The notes beneath the pieces were generated by a model. That model did not search any database. It had not been told where the DNA came from and saw only the letters and a list, made by a program, of their open reading frames with translations. The position numbers and the translations under genes are program-made. This document shows, one piece after another, positions 34,762 through 46,145 of a stretch of DNA of 64,000 bases (position 1 is its first letter; each line of letters opens with the position of its first letter). Location: the NCBI GenBank assembly GCA_963281155.1, contig CAUJLY010000005.1:1612001-1676000 (forward strand), read 5' to 3'. The DNA comes from Rhabditophanes sp. KR3021. Lineage: Eukaryota; Nematoda; Chromadorea; Rhabditida; Alloionematidae.

Positions 34762-35196
34762 TTATTCAGAAACCTTAGCCATATATTCCGAATAAGTAAT
34801 AAAGCCATTGTTGTCTGCATCCATCTCATCCATTACAAAACTAACAATATCCTCAAGTTCTTCGTCTTTTGGTATTTCAGTGATTCCCTTATCTTCATTG
34901 TCATGAATGTAATGCTTTAATATTTCCAAACCATCAATTAAACTGTCCTTGTTAGTATCATGAATCGAAAAATAGTAAAAATAGTGCTGTTCTTGTGACC
35001 AATCTTTTTTGTCTGTATTAATGATTTGTTGAATATGTGCGACGATATGACTAATCCGTGTTCAAAATATAAATAAATAACTGAGAAAGGAAACTTACTC
35101 TGTATTAGTAACAACTTGTTTTATACTTAAATCTTGAGAGACTACATTACTATGGGCATAGGAAAGTGCACAAAAAGTTATAATTAACAATTTCAT
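34762..35196 (-). CDS. secreted EF-hand protein (MCFD2-like), 128 aa, tandem copy 2
   Basis: Exons 35196-35099 and 35050-34762 join in phase over a 48-bp intron. Signal peptide 'KLLIITFCALSYAHS'; EF loops 'DTNKDSLIDGLE' and 'DADNNGFITYSE', separated by an acidic linker. Calcium-binding secretory or extracellular role is inferred from the family. Same strand and intron phase as its two neighbours, only 118 bp beyond copy 1 and 86 bp before copy 3, so the cluster arose by tandem duplication. The short gaps would also fit a nematode operon. Confidence 0.85.
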
Positions 35197-35281
35197 TTTG
35201 ATACACTTTAATTAAATGACATCACTTTATTAAAAGTAAATCAATGAATAGGGCAAACATATATTCTTAAACTATGTGGCT

Positions 35282-35714
35282 TTAACGCCTGCCAGGAGTA
35301 GTACGATCAACATACTCAGGAAACGAGATGTATCCGTCTTTGTTGCCATCCATATCATCCATAACTGCGTCTACTAAGTTTTCGATTTGATAATCTTCGT
35401 AGGGCTTTTTGGCTTTGGTGTGATCGTGATGAGTATATGCCTTGGAAATTTCGAGACCATCTAAGAGATCATCTTTATTTGTGTCGTGGAGTTTGAAATA
35501 ATAAAATCGTTCCTGTGCAGGTGTCCAATTTGTTCTGTCGACATCAATTTTGTCTTGAAGATGTTCTTTCAAATGTCTAAGATGTGTTTATTAGTGATAA
35601 AAAGTTAAATTAAACATACTCTTTGTCGTGAATTTCATTTTGTTTCCCGAATTCGTGGCAAAATATATTATTCAACAAAAAAAAACATACGAACAAGCTC
35701 AATAGATTATTCAT
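35282..35714 (-). CDS. secreted EF-hand protein (MCFD2-like), 129 aa, tandem copy 3
   Basis: Exons 35714-35620 and 35576-35282 join in phase. Hydrophobic leader 'LSLFVCFFLLNNIFC'; EF loops 'DTNKDDLLDGLEIS' and 'DGNKDGYISFPEYV' are near-ideal calcium loops. Preceded by 'RFYYFKLHDTNKD', the same entry as copies 1 and 2. C-terminus ends in basic residues. As first gene of the cluster in transcription order it would carry the promoter if the three are co-transcribed. Confidence 0.87.
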
Positions 35715-36459
35715 CTCACCAAATATCGAGACAACCTGTATAGCAACCCCAAGTACGTAATAATGCTAGCCATATCAAGCCACACAATTTTCCATATTTA
35801 TTGATACATATTAAGCGATAAGAAATTTGTATTATGAGAGTGTATGTCTTTTATTTGAATATCACTAAATTGTACTATACATACATAATAAAATGCATTT
35901 GGACTTTTCAAAATCAATTACTCTAAACTACTCCACAATTAAAGATAATTGAAAAGTTAATTCACCAAAATAACCACAAATTGACCACAATTAAATATAA
36001 TTTTTTGTGCTTTTTGAAACAAGCTCTTGAATCCAACAATTGCCGACTACTTTCGCCATTTAATAATAATAAGTTAAACAAGTTTTATTCTTTGTGGAAA
36101 ACTTTTTTTCTCCATAACAACCTTCAACTAGTAGTCAGTGAATTATAGCCTTGGATTGTGAATGAATATAAAAGAGCAGTGTCTGTAGTCGAATGATCGC
36201 CAATTCCTTTTTAGGTCATTATTGTAGTACACACTTTAACTTGATCACAACATCACCAATGAAGATGCCAAGTCAAGGGGTGTGCCTTCTCTTTTCTCTA
36301 CTCATACGCCAAAATAATAATACCTTCCCTTGTTAATATCAGGCCGAAGGTAACCACAATCACTGATTCTCGGTCTTCACGTCAACCTTTACCATCCACA
36401 TTTCATTTTTCTATAAAATTGTAGGCACCTCCATCCCATCTTTCATTCAACTTAAAAGA
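35715..36459. other. divergent promoter region
   Basis: 745 bp between the EF-hand cluster (-) and the secreted-protein gene (+); AT-rich, with a TATAAAAG string at about 36167-36174. No ORF seen. Confidence 0.4.
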
Positions 36460-39066
36460 ATGAAATTCTTGTTTGTTTTGATTGCTGTTGTTGTATGTTA
36501 TCCTTTTCATTTTTTTAAATATCTATTCTTTAACAGGGCATCGTTTCCTCCCAAGATTGCTCAACAGACAGAGGAACCAAAGCTGTCTTTGGAAATTACT
36601 TACAATGCATTAAATCTTCACTTGATTCCGATTATGGAACTTTCGAAACTGAAATGCAACAACATACAAGACGAGCTGCTTCAGTTTGTTTTGCTAGTTC
36701 AATTGGTGAAGCAAATAAGAAAAATAGCTGCGTCTTGTCAATTTCCGATTTGGATAACAAGGCTTGGGATAGAAATGGTCCTCTTAGGTAAGTTCAACGA
36801 CATATTAAAAGAACACGGAATAGATAAGATACTAAAACTGTGGAAGAGATATAACTAGATAATAATTAATGACTTTCTGAATTCATTGCATCACATCTTT
36901 TCAAAGTCGAATTCTTGCCTAAATCAGTCTTGTCTGAACTACTCTTTTTTCTTGGTTATTCGCAGTTGCCGGCATTCTCTAATTTGTGTTCATATCTATC
37001 AAATTGAGATATTTTATAAAAGAACAAGCTAGTTTACTCAGCAAAAGAGGCACTTTTTGAATATTTTACTAAACACAACACCTAATTCATAAAACTAATT
37101 GTTAACGTTCATTCAGAGATTGTTCCATATGTAGAACTTTTGCTTCCGGTGCAATCAAAGCTATCTTAAATACACCCGCTGCTGACCAAAAATGTATCAG
37201 AACTGAAATCTCCAAAGCTATTGCCAGAGAAGCTAATTATTGCATTAGCAAGAAAATCGCCAACTTCCCAGGAGTCCCAGAGATTCCCGACCTTGAAGAA
37301 GCTTCAGTCAATTTCAAGGACAACGTGATGGCCTCAATCTCCGATTTTATCCTCATTCAATCAAGACTAGCTTTCTGCGAAGAAAGAAAACCAGCCAGAG
37401 CTTCCAATACCAGAAGTTGCATGAAAAAACCATTTAACGGTTACTTGACCAAACATTGTGTTGCCATTAAGAAATGTGACTCTCAATTAAGCGGTGCCTG
37501 CAGTACTCAAGTCCAGGCCGTTAAGGATGCTACTTGTGAATGCGTCAACGAAGCAAGAAATGACTTAAAACACAGAATTTCCTCAATCTCATCTGCAATC
37601 AATGAAGCCATCAGCGGAGGAAGCAAATCAGCTCCTTCAATCGGTTCATCCTCCAAAGTTGATATCTGTGTAGCTAACATCAAATCACAAATGGTCACAC
37701 CCGTCAATGACTGGGTAACTGTAATCGACTCTGCTCTTGGGTCCTGCATCAAAGCTAAGCCTACTGGAAATTCCCTAGGTAATCGTTTACTATTCTTAAC
37801 TAATATTAACTTTATTTTAATTTTAGGTAAGTAAAGAAGAATCAAAAAATGTATACAAAATCACAGCTGATCAAAGACTTTTATTAAAAGGGAGACAAAA
37901 TAATATAAATTAGACAGAATGTTATTGAGAAGTAGATTTTGTCAATGGCGATCACTGAGATTCTTTTTCCCATTTCTGGATCTTTCTTAGACATGACGTC
38001 ATTTGATTGCGCCAATCCGTCAATGTTTGTCAATACATTTTATAGTTCCAATGTGATAGCATACTCAAATGCGAGAGCTTCATTTGAAGACAATTCATCC
38101 CAATAGAAGGCTACAAGTTGTCGTTCCTTCTCCAAAATATCATAATTCTTGTTTCTTTGTCATTCAAAGGGATGAATCTCTTAAAGTGAAGTTTGGTGCC
38201 TGAAATGTGCTCAAGAAGTCTTCTTTCTACGTTGCCTGAAACACCATCATACAAGGTTCCATTCTTAAATTCGTTAAATAGTACTGAGCTAGCATCAGCA
38301 GGAAAGTCAACTAGAACATAGATTGATTTTCTTTGGATGTACTACGAGACTTAGCCTTATTCAATTCACCCATAACTTCTTCCAGCAACTTAACATCAGA
38401 TAATTTCCTTATTCTTTTAAAGCCTCGTCAATTTCAGCTTTTAACTTGGCACAAACTCTTTTCTCTAAATGGTTTGCAAGAAAAGTGACCTCATTGAAAG
38501 TTGATTTACAGCTTTTACATCTGTAATCCAATCCTTTCACAATCTTGGATTCGTAGTTAGGGTTTGGGATAGGCTTCATTTGATGCATCTACCACTACAC
38601 ATTTGATTATAGTGGTGGGTAGTTGATAACTTAGCTTCTGCACTGACATCTTCTCTTATCGTTTTACTTCTTAGCAACAGGGCACTTGCATCAATATTGC
38701 TAGGACGTTCTTGACTTCTACTGCTTACTAACTGCCTTTCATAATGAAAATGCCAACTTAATTGAGATATAAAACACCTTTATAAATGAAGGCAAATTCG
38801 AATATCAAACAAAAACTGTACGAATCATTGTCTTTTTGAAACATAATTAGATTAAAAAATTTACACTATTAAATATGATTTCGTAATATCAACTAACGAA
38901 TTCTCTAGGAATGGAATCTCTTCTCAATGTTGGATGCAGAAAAGTCATCGCCGATACCACAGGAACTGCCTCAGCTCAATTAAAAACTGGCTTTGATTTT
39001 GTCAACAATTTGGTCGATGCTATGGTTGAAAGATCAGGACGTTTCTGCCACAAAGGAGATTGTTAA
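36460..39066 (+). CDS. secreted Cys-containing protein, 367 aa, four exons
   Basis: Exons 36460-36492, 36537-36787, 37117-37778 and 38909-39066 join in phase to 1,104 bp. Seen: signal peptide 'KFLFVLIAVVGIVSS' crossing the first intron; then repeated Cys-containing helical segments such as 'GNYLQCIKSSLDSDYG', 'DCSICRTFASGAIKAILN' and 'GYLTKHCVAIKKCDSQLSG'; final exon 'LLNVGCRKVIADTTG' to 'RFCHKGDC'. The even spacing of Cys suggests a disulphide-linked helical secreted protein, reminiscent of nematode extracellular Cys-helix families, but I cannot name a domain. The third intron is 1,130 bp, contains an AG|GTAAGT motif at 37825-37832 and hosts antisense relic copy B. Function unknown. Confidence 0.82.
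37815..37832 (+). promoter_or_regulatory. candidate recursive (zero-length exon) splice site
   Basis: A T-rich run and TTTTAG at 37821-37826 are followed directly by GTAAGT at 37827-37832, 48 bp after the exon 3 donor. A joined acceptor and donor can let a long intron be removed in two steps. It also marks where an original short intron may have ended before the insertion. Confidence 0.45.
37945..38765 (-). pseudogene. relic 'copy B' of the family with a GIY-YIG-like domain
   Basis: Antisense in the third intron of the secreted-protein gene. In minus-strand order: 'ASALLLRSKTIREDVSAEAK', 'HQMKPIPNPNYESKIVKGLD' (frame as in copy A), a Cys/His segment 'YRCKSCKSTFNEVTFLANHL' ending in a basic RVC (C2H2/C2HC-like), 'GELNKAKSRSTSKK', 'VLVDFPADASSVLFNEFKNG', 'LYDGVSGNVERRLLEHISG', 'ERQLVAFYWDELSSNEALAF' and 'IDGLAQSNDVMSKKDPEMGK'. 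Frameshifts and stops break it into at least three frames. Every block matches copy A in order, although A has an extra internal stretch. The nuclease-like core is inferred; a real, once multi-exon, repeated gene family is what the sequence shows. Confidence 0.65.
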
Positions 39067-39162
39067 ATTAATTTATGGTTTTTTGTGTATTATGTTAATT
39101 TGGTTTTATTGGAGTAATAAAATAAGTAAATTTGAATATTGGGCCATTTTATTAGATGTGCC

Positions 39163-39456
39163 ATGTTTGAGTTGATTTTTGTTTTTGTGGTGGTTTATTC
39201 TGTGTACCCCATGATTAATTGTTCCTCGAAAAAGGATAAATATATTCAAGAACGTAATTTACCTGTAGCACATTTGAATGTGGGTGATAGAAAAGCAGAA
39301 TGCCAGGGAAGATTCAATTGTGACGATATACTTACTTGGAGTCTAGCTCAACTTGGGCAAGACAAAACCTTCGTATACAAAGATCCCAAAAAGTCAGAAC
39401 AACCTACGATTGCCAAAACTCAGTATTCAGTCACTAGAACCGCAACAAAAATATAA
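39163..39456 (+). CDS. small secreted protein candidate, 97 aa
   Basis: Single-exon ORF. Hydrophobic leader 'MFELIFVFVVVYSVYPMINC' typical of a signal peptide, then a basic hydrophilic body with two Cys ('ECQGRFNCDDILTWSLAQLG') and a Thr/Lys-rich tail. It lies about 100 bp after the secreted-protein gene on the same strand and could be co-transcribed. An in-frame TTG lies upstream, but ATG at 39163 gives the cleaner leader. No family recognised. Confidence 0.55.
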   Translation: MFELIFVFVVVYSVYPMINCSSKKDKYIQERNLPVAHLNVGDRKAECQGRFNCDDILTWSLAQLGQDKTFVYKDPKKSEQPTIAKTQYSVTRTATKI

Positions 39457-39617
39457 AAGGCTACTTCTGTCAACCCTATTAAGAGTACAATAAAGGAAGA
39501 CACTAAATAAAGGTTAACTAAACCTCCATGTAAATGTTTAAAATAACTATATTTATAATAAATTGTATAAACATTTTTCTAATTTATTATTATTTAAATA
39601 ACTTGGATCCGTATTAA

Positions 39618-39869
39618 TTATAAATATTTAATTATACTACTGGTAAGAGCGTCTGAATCTCCACTTCGGAAACGGCCATAGAAGATAACTTTTTTCCCAG
39701 CCATAATATCTTTGTTGATTTGCGAAGGTGAAATGCCGCTATTCTTGTAGAAAACATCTCCATCTACAGTCTTCTCTGATTTGAAAAAGTTGAAAAAGGG
39801 TGATATTTTGTGTATCAGAAAAAAAAATAACAAATACAATATCAAAGTAGCTTTGTTATTTAAATTCAT
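39618..39869 (-). CDS. small secreted peptide candidate, 83 aa
   Basis: Minus-strand single exon from ATG at 39869. Leader 'ATLILYLLFFFLIHKISPFF' is strongly hydrophobic; the rest is hydrophilic with 'DIMAGKKVIFYGRFRSGDSD' near the end. The GKK dibasic site could be an amidation and cleavage site of a peptide precursor, but only one occurs. Convergent with 39163-39456. Weak support. Confidence 0.45.
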   Translation of the reverse strand: MNLNNKATLILYLLFFFLIHKISPFFNFFKSEKTVDGDVFYKNSGISPSQINKDIMAGKKVIFYGRFRSGDSDALTSSIIKYL

Positions 39870-41224
39870 GGCGCTACTAACAATTTCCGAGTGGTTAATT
39901 ATAAATATAAATTGTCTTTTATAGGAAAGAAGCAATTTGTTTATGTTAGCAGATAATTATTATTGCAAAAAAAGTTGTAAATGTCAGCTAAAAACAAAAA
40001 TAGATTAGTTATAGAAAATTATTGAGAGAAACGTTTGTGTGGTTAAGCTCAAAATCAAGTGAAAAGGTTTTTTAAATTTAATTGACAAAAAATGAGTATA
40101 ATAAATTGTAAAGACAAGGCAATTAGGTAGTAGTGGCCAATAACATTATTCATTTTGATCAGTGAAAAGAATTTACTTTTAAAAGCTTCTATAATTTATG
40201 TCATTTGTTTTTTCGCAAACAAGTTATTGTTTCAAAGGATGAACAAATTTAGTTAAATAAGAGTAAATTGGTAAGAATGACATTTGAAGGCAAGGAGCAG
40301 AAGAAAGGACACATCCTTAGCATAATAACTTCATTTATATTTGCTTTTTCAATAAAAAAGGCAGCTGAAATATAAAAATAGAATATTGGGGTACATAACA
40401 CTTTTGAAAAAGAAGAAACTATAAGCTATATGTGCAACGATATGATGATAATAATATGCAAAAGGCTAAACCTTAAACTACTACCCTTCTTTGGCCTGGT
40501 TCTTAATTGAAAGGCCATGACTACTAAGAAAGACGGAATTTATATACACAAAATATATGCTCCATTTAATTCAATCGTCCGAAACTTTCTGGCGTCTGCC
40601 AAATTCCAGCCAAAAAGTACAAAGGAGGATAAAGTGGTTGAATGTGTATTTTATGGCTTATTCCATTTTGTTCATCACGTCTAATAATACAGTGAAAGAT
40701 TAAAAAAGTCCAATTTAATGGTATCTAAACCCACTAAAATTATATGATGTTATTTTATATTAGTTTATGTATTTGGGGACATACTCTGGCTTTATATAGA
40801 CTTTGAATGCGAATGTTTGACAAGAGATAACAAAAAAGTATTTGAACTTTAGTACAATGCTTCTTTGCACGTAATTCTATTAAATTTTGATTAAAAAAAG
40901 GATATGAATGGAGGGCCTTTGATGACGTTGAAGATATTTGCCCTAGACGTCACTAATTGGAAAGTGTCTTAAATTGGAATTTCTGATGATTGAGTTTTAC
41001 ACAACTTTTTCCTCAACATAAATAACTAATTACATAAGCATCAATAAATTGCAGCTGCTTTGTTTTGCTCAATATATTTTTGTTGATTCAACCAACCATA
41101 AGATAACATATGTTTGATGGATAAGTGTTGGAATGTCGCACAAATCTACAAACTAACATCGTTGAAGGATTTTAGGCCAGAGAATCTTTTGCAATTACAT
41201 AATCACACATTATCTAAATACACA
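39870..41224. other. intergenic, no gene seen
   Basis: About 1.35 kb, AT-rich, upstream of TIPRL. An in-frame extension of TIPRL reaches back to an ATG at 41114 but would add 37 residues unlike the family. Nothing else recognised. Confidence 0.4.
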
Positions 41225-42132
41225 ATGGCTGACGACTTTAAGCGAGTTATTTCTAAAATGGATGACAAATCATCTGGTGACGGTCCTAAAGGAATTCCAT
41301 ACTTTTTGAAACGAAATTTAGTGCAGGTAAGTGTACGATACACTACATTTGTCTACTTAATGTAATATGATTCTAGAAAAGCTTTGGGCAAGAAAAGTAC
41401 ACTTTCACAGAAACGACTGACCGCATTCTAGAGTCAAATTGCTATCACATGGAAGATGTGACCTGTAATTTATGTCTTTACAATGAACAATTAAACATAC
41501 CTCATCTGCCAGAAATAGTATTTCCAAACAATTCCTTTAAAATAGGGTGTGACGATGGAACAGTTATCAATTTCGTAACGCTGGATGCGTTGAAGGAAAT
41601 AGATGTGACGAAGTGGCCTGAGTTTAAAGTGGGATCATCTGAGGAATGGTTGCACACTCGGGAAGAGTACAAGAACATTACACCGAGCGGGAAACCTTTT
41701 GATTGGTCTTATACCAGTTTTTATAAAGGGACGTTGGGTGAGAAAGTGGCGGTTGAGACAACTGATGAGAAAATAGATTATGAGAAGCTGAAGAGACGTG
41801 ATCCTATTACGAATTACGGCAATTTTACTCTATATGAGGATGAATTGCACGACAATGGTCTGGCAAGAATGGAAATCAAATATAGATCAATGGCCGAAAG
41901 AGTCTTCGTCCTGCAAAGGTTTTTCCTCCGAATTGATAATGTTATGGTGAGAATTGTTGACACAAGGCTCTATCACGAGAATGAATCAGGATATTGGTTG
42001 CGCGAATGGTCCCTAAGAGAGCAAAAAGTTGCTGATATGGATGAAGAGTTAAAGACTAATTTAAAAGATGTGGATTATTTAGCTGCAAACTTGCCACTTC
42101 AAGATGTTCAAATGGAAAAGTTAATTTTTTAA
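41225..42132 (+). CDS. TIPRL: TIP41-like protein (TIPRL), PP2A-type phosphatase regulator, 285 aa, two exons
   Basis: Exons 41225-41326 and 41377-42132 join in phase (intron 50 bp). TIPRL binds the catalytic subunits of PP2A-type phosphatases and tunes stress and TOR signalling in the cytosol. Seen: 'LNIPHLPEIVFPNNSF', then 'FVTLDALKEIDVTKWPEF', 'KPFDWSYTSFYKGTLGE', 'LYEDELHDNGLARMEIKYR' and 'DTRLYHENESGYWLREWSLR', all in the order of TIP41 proteins. Length fits (human about 272). ATG at 41225 (MADDFKRV) was chosen because it gives a family-sized N-terminus; ATG at 41114 is in frame too. TIPRL usually begins its core nearer to the start, so about 35 residues here are lineage-specific. Confidence 0.92.
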
Positions 42133-42594
42133 TCTTTAATTAGTGTAACAAGGGTAATTTTAAAGCATCGTTTCCTAATCAGTAAATTCAGGCAATTATA
42201 TTGATATGTAATAAATAAGATTTTGTTTTGCAATCCATTCTGTTTCCTATTTTGTTTTCTTCCAAAGTTAATCTATTTAAATGAGTTAATCTATTTTATA
42301 AAGTTAATCCAAAATCATCCTAATCTAATAGATGGCTTATTGATTCCTTTTAAGGAATGAAAGGAATATCCATTAAAGTCAGTTTAAAACTAAGCTCGCT
42401 CGTATTAAATAGTCCATCATTGTTCCAACAAGCTAATAAGTTTGCGTGTTGTTGTAAATTTATCTAATAACATCCCACGCCATATCTTAAATTGATCAGT
42501 AACTTATTAATTTGGAGGATCAAGTAACTAATATTTCACAAGTGGGTTATAGTTTTTATGTTTCTCTTTAATTGTGTTTTCTAAGCTTATTACC
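42133..42594. other. intergenic between two + genes
   Basis: 462 bp, AT-rich, no ORF of note. Holds the TIPRL 3' UTR (AATAAG at 42211-42216) and the next promoter. Confidence 0.35.
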
Positions 42595-44403
42595 ATGGAT
42601 GCCATGAAGCCTTATATGTACTCTGTTAACACTACTAAAAATCGTTGCGCATCCGATGTAAATAATTATAATACACTGAATCACCAATATAATATCAATT
42701 CCGAGCAAACGTCGATAAATTGTGATTCTATCAAACAAACTCCGGTAAACAATTATGATCGTGAATCTACAAATATAGCAAGAAGAGATGATCAAGTATT
42801 CAAGGTCCCAGCTGGTCTTGGAATCCCAACCAATCCCATTCCCAGAACACAATCAATTATTAATAGGACGGCACAAGCAACCAGTGAATTCAAGATGCCG
42901 TATCCTGTCGACGAAAATAAGCCACTGTTTCGCAAACTCGCTGCAGATGAAATTATTGAAAAGATAGCACCGAAGAAGAAAGCAGCAAGTAAAAAAGTAC
43001 AACACAAAGTAGTCTTAGCCTCGGAAGGTTATGGTGATAAAGATAAAATATGGCTAAACAATCTACTTTCAGATATGAAAAATACAAGGCCTGAAACTGA
43101 AACAGTCGAAAAGACTAAAGGAAGAAAAAGAAAAGCTGTAGAAGAACCCCTTTATGTAGATATTCCTACCGACAATTATGCCAGCTCTTGTCAAACCTCC
43201 AATCATTCCGGCAAGCCTCAAAGTAATGGTCATTCCTCTGGCTATGAATCTTCACCTTCTTATGACAATCTGTGTTCTCCTACCTATAGTGAAATGATGG
43301 CTTATGACGATGAATTTTATTATCAACAAAATGGTGTTGTAAGTTTGTTTGTTTGATTTGTGTAATTACTTTTATAGGAACAACCTACTTTTACTCAGGA
43401 GGCTTATGTAGAAAATGGGTATGTTCAAACTGATTATGGCAGAAAAGCATATTTTCAGTCAGAATTCCATACAAATTCAAATATCCAATCAGAATTTCAT
43501 AAAAATTCGAATGCTCAATCGGAATATGGAAGGAAGTCAAATGTCCAACTAATATACAACAGAAATTCAGATGTTCTACTTGAGGACAACAGGAATTCAC
43601 CTCTGCAATCAGAGTGCTACAGAAATTCTCCAAGTGAACCGAATTATAGGATAACTTCTCCCATTAAGAATATTCATGTTCCAAATCGAAACAATCAAAG
43701 TGTTTATACTCAAAAAAAAGCCAATACGCAACAAATATATACTAAACAAAATCCAAACTTCCGCCATGTATATACTCAACAAAATGCCAATTCTCAATTA
43801 ACATATGTTCAACCAATATATTACGAACGCTTTAATCCGCATCCAAGATCTCCAACTATTCGAGAGAAAAAATGCCATTTAATTGACGAAATAACAAAGA
43901 AAAGTTTTTATGATAACTTGAAAACAACTAAATCTACTTCTTATTTACCAATTTATGAAGTGCAAAACGTTCAAGATTATAATCAAAGTTATTTAAAATC
44001 AACTGATGAGATTCCTTTAAATGGCAAGATGATTATGGGACAAGATCGCTATCCTTTCCAAAATTATGGGAAATCTGAAATATTGTGTTCATCTGACAAA
44101 TCTGTGAATGATGTTGAACCACAAGATGAGATTGATCCTATTCTTGGCGAATTCTTTGATTTCTCGAGTCCAATTGAAAAGAATCCAGATGATATTTTAT
44201 TAGCTAGTAAATTAGCAATATGTGCTTTCGATGATCTCAATATCGGTGCTGAATTTGATTCTTTCCAAGATTACGACTTGATTGTCCCTACTCTTTGTAG
44301 AGCAAGGAAAACTAAAGATGGCGAAGAGCCAAAGAATGAAGCTGATTATAATAAAGCTATTGTCATCTTTACTAAAAAATATTTTAAACAATTTACTAAG
44401 TAG
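42595..44403 (+). CDS. unrecognised repeat-rich protein, 589 aa, two exons
   Basis: Exons 42595-43338 and 43378-44403 join in phase (39-bp intron). The ATG at 42595 is preceded by TTTTCTAAG, a possible acceptor. Seen: Asn/Ser/Tyr/Gln-rich N-terminus; a basic patch 'KTKGRKRKAVEEP' (possible nuclear signal, about 190); a Ser/Tyr-rich stretch 'SSGYESSPSYDNLCSPTYSE'; then in exon 2 a tandem array of about seven 10-residue units (for example SEFHTNSNIQ, SEFHKNSNAQ, SEYGRKSNVQ) and three 11-residue units starting YT; and a more conserved-looking C-terminus 'DDLNIGAEFDSFQDYDLIVP' with a Lys-rich end. Nuclear scaffold or transcription-related roles would be guesses. Function unknown. Confidence 0.75.
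43420..43640. repeat. 30-bp coding tandem repeats
   Basis: About seven imperfect 30-bp units within exon 2 of the 589-aa gene, typified by tcagaatttcataaaaattc followed by gaatgctcaa. They keep the reading frame. A second array of 33-bp units follows at about 43705-43805. Confidence 0.7.
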
Positions 44404-45706
44404 TAATTGACTTTTTTGTTATTATTAATTTTTTGCATCATGTTAATAAATAATTTGTTACATGTATTATTTGATGACTTTCAATTATTGCAAGTCATAA
44501 TGTACAAAAACACCATTATCTTCAAGTTATAAAAGAGGTTTATTAAATTGCTCTAAGCAATTTCCCATCAGATAATTAAAAGAATTCTAGTACCAAACCA
44601 TTGTACTAGAATCTTTTTGGAGTTTGTAAAGATGTACTGGCAATCTGTTCTGCGTGTCCTAAATCGAGATATTTTGAAAACACCTATGCGTAAGAAATCG
44701 TCATGTTGAGTCATAGTTTTTGGTTTAAGTTTCCATTTATCTTTAATAGACATCCTTTTTACATGATGGTAATTTGTGCCTTGAGAGGTCCAAAACAACA
44801 AATTTAAGAAAAATCGGTTTTAACAGTTTTTTAGTGCTTAAAAACTCATCCCAATGCCATGAAGACATATCCATCAAGTACAGGCAGTAGCCGAGCATGG
44901 GGTCATATATGTAGTCGAGTTTTGACCAAAAAAATATATTTTGTAACATGTTTATAAGTGTCAAAATAGGTTTGCCTTAATTACAATTTTTATGTATAAA
45001 CATAAAGACTCACTTTAGTTACTGCCTTTACTAGTTGGCTATGCCTTATGGACTAGAATCGGCATTTAAAGCGATACAGAACTGTTAAAACTGATTTTTC
45101 TTAAACCAGTTTTTCTGGACTTTTTCAAGTACAAACTTAAAAAATCCCTACTTTTTTACCTCCGTTCTCATGAAAAAACAATTATCTTTCAAAATCTGTT
45201 AACGTCATCAAATAGTGCTAGTGTTCTTCTACAAACTGATCAGACACTTTTTTATATGCCTGGCCTGAAGAGCCATTTTAAAAGTTTACAGAAAATAGTT
45301 ACATAACTAATTTACGGATTTACGGACTTTGAGAATTATATAGGAGAAATATGACAAAGTATTGGAATCAAAATGATGTGCTTTGGAAATATTAAATTGT
45401 ATAAATAAATGGCTTTTTATGTTTATTATTGAAAAGAATGGTTCTTATTTGTGTTTGATGTTAGATAGTAAATTGTAAGATGTACTTTTGATTTAACAAA
45501 GCCATTTGTCATACAATTTGATGGTACAAAGTAAAAATGTCATACTTTTAACTTTGACAAGGAAATATTGCAGCACAACACATATGAACAGGTAAAAACA
45601 AGAACACGATTATTTAAATAGAACGTTTATTTAATTACAATATTCATCATATTAATAAACAATATTTTATCCACGAATTAAATTGTCCTCCTTCGCATAA
45701 ATAAAG
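44404..45706. other. intergenic region with a possible transposase scrap
   Basis: About 1.3 kb. Minus-strand frames at 44568-44964 include 'LGYCLYLMDMSSWHWDEFL', 'LDLSRHKLPSCKKDVY' and 'TNSKKILVQWFGTRIL', loosely like the central domain of piggyBac transposases, with frameshifts. The remainder is AT-rich with nothing recognised. Confidence 0.25.
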
Positions 45707-46145
45707 TTAAGCTTTAGTGTAGGTACGAGTAGCCTTGACGCCATTGCAATCCATATCGATGACGAGATGGTCATCCTTCAAGTATCTGGTGATGACTGAA
45801 GCGTTTTCCCCTGTTTGGGTTTGAACGAGTTTTCCATCGGTCCAATTGAAGATGCTTTTGTATTTCCGCCCATCAATTGTTTCTTCGTCAAAGGTTTCAC
45901 CCAATTTGAAGGAAACGGTGTGGTCTTTGAAGGTTGACTTAGAGTTGATGGTGATGTCGTCTCCGTTGACGGTGATGGTGAGGACTGGTTTGACGGTTCC
46001 TGCCAATTTGCGAGTCATGAACCCTAGAAAAAAGAATTATTAACGATTCTAACAAATTATGCTTACCAACACCAGATGCCTTCATGTACTCCTCGAAGTT
46101 GTCACTAGTAGCGACATTCCATACTCCAGCTAAAGCAGCGGCCAT
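45707..46145 (-). CDS. intracellular fatty-acid-binding protein (LBP/FABP), 131 aa, two exons
   Basis: Exons 46145-46067 and 46023-45707 join in phase to 396 bp. A cytosolic ten-strand barrel carrying fatty acids or retinoids. Seen: N-terminus 'LAGVWNVATSDNFEEYMKA' (the FABP G-x-W entry), 'GVGFMTRKLAGTVKPVLTI', 'FKDHTVSFKLGETFDEETID', 'NWTDGKLVQTQTGENAS' and C-terminal 'GVKATRTYTKA' with the ligand-carboxylate Arg-x-Tyr. No signal peptide, so it belongs with intracellular nematode LBPs (LBP-5 to -9 type). TTTCAG lies about 22 bp upstream of the ATG on the minus strand, a probable trans-splice acceptor. Length is exactly typical. Confidence 0.95.
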
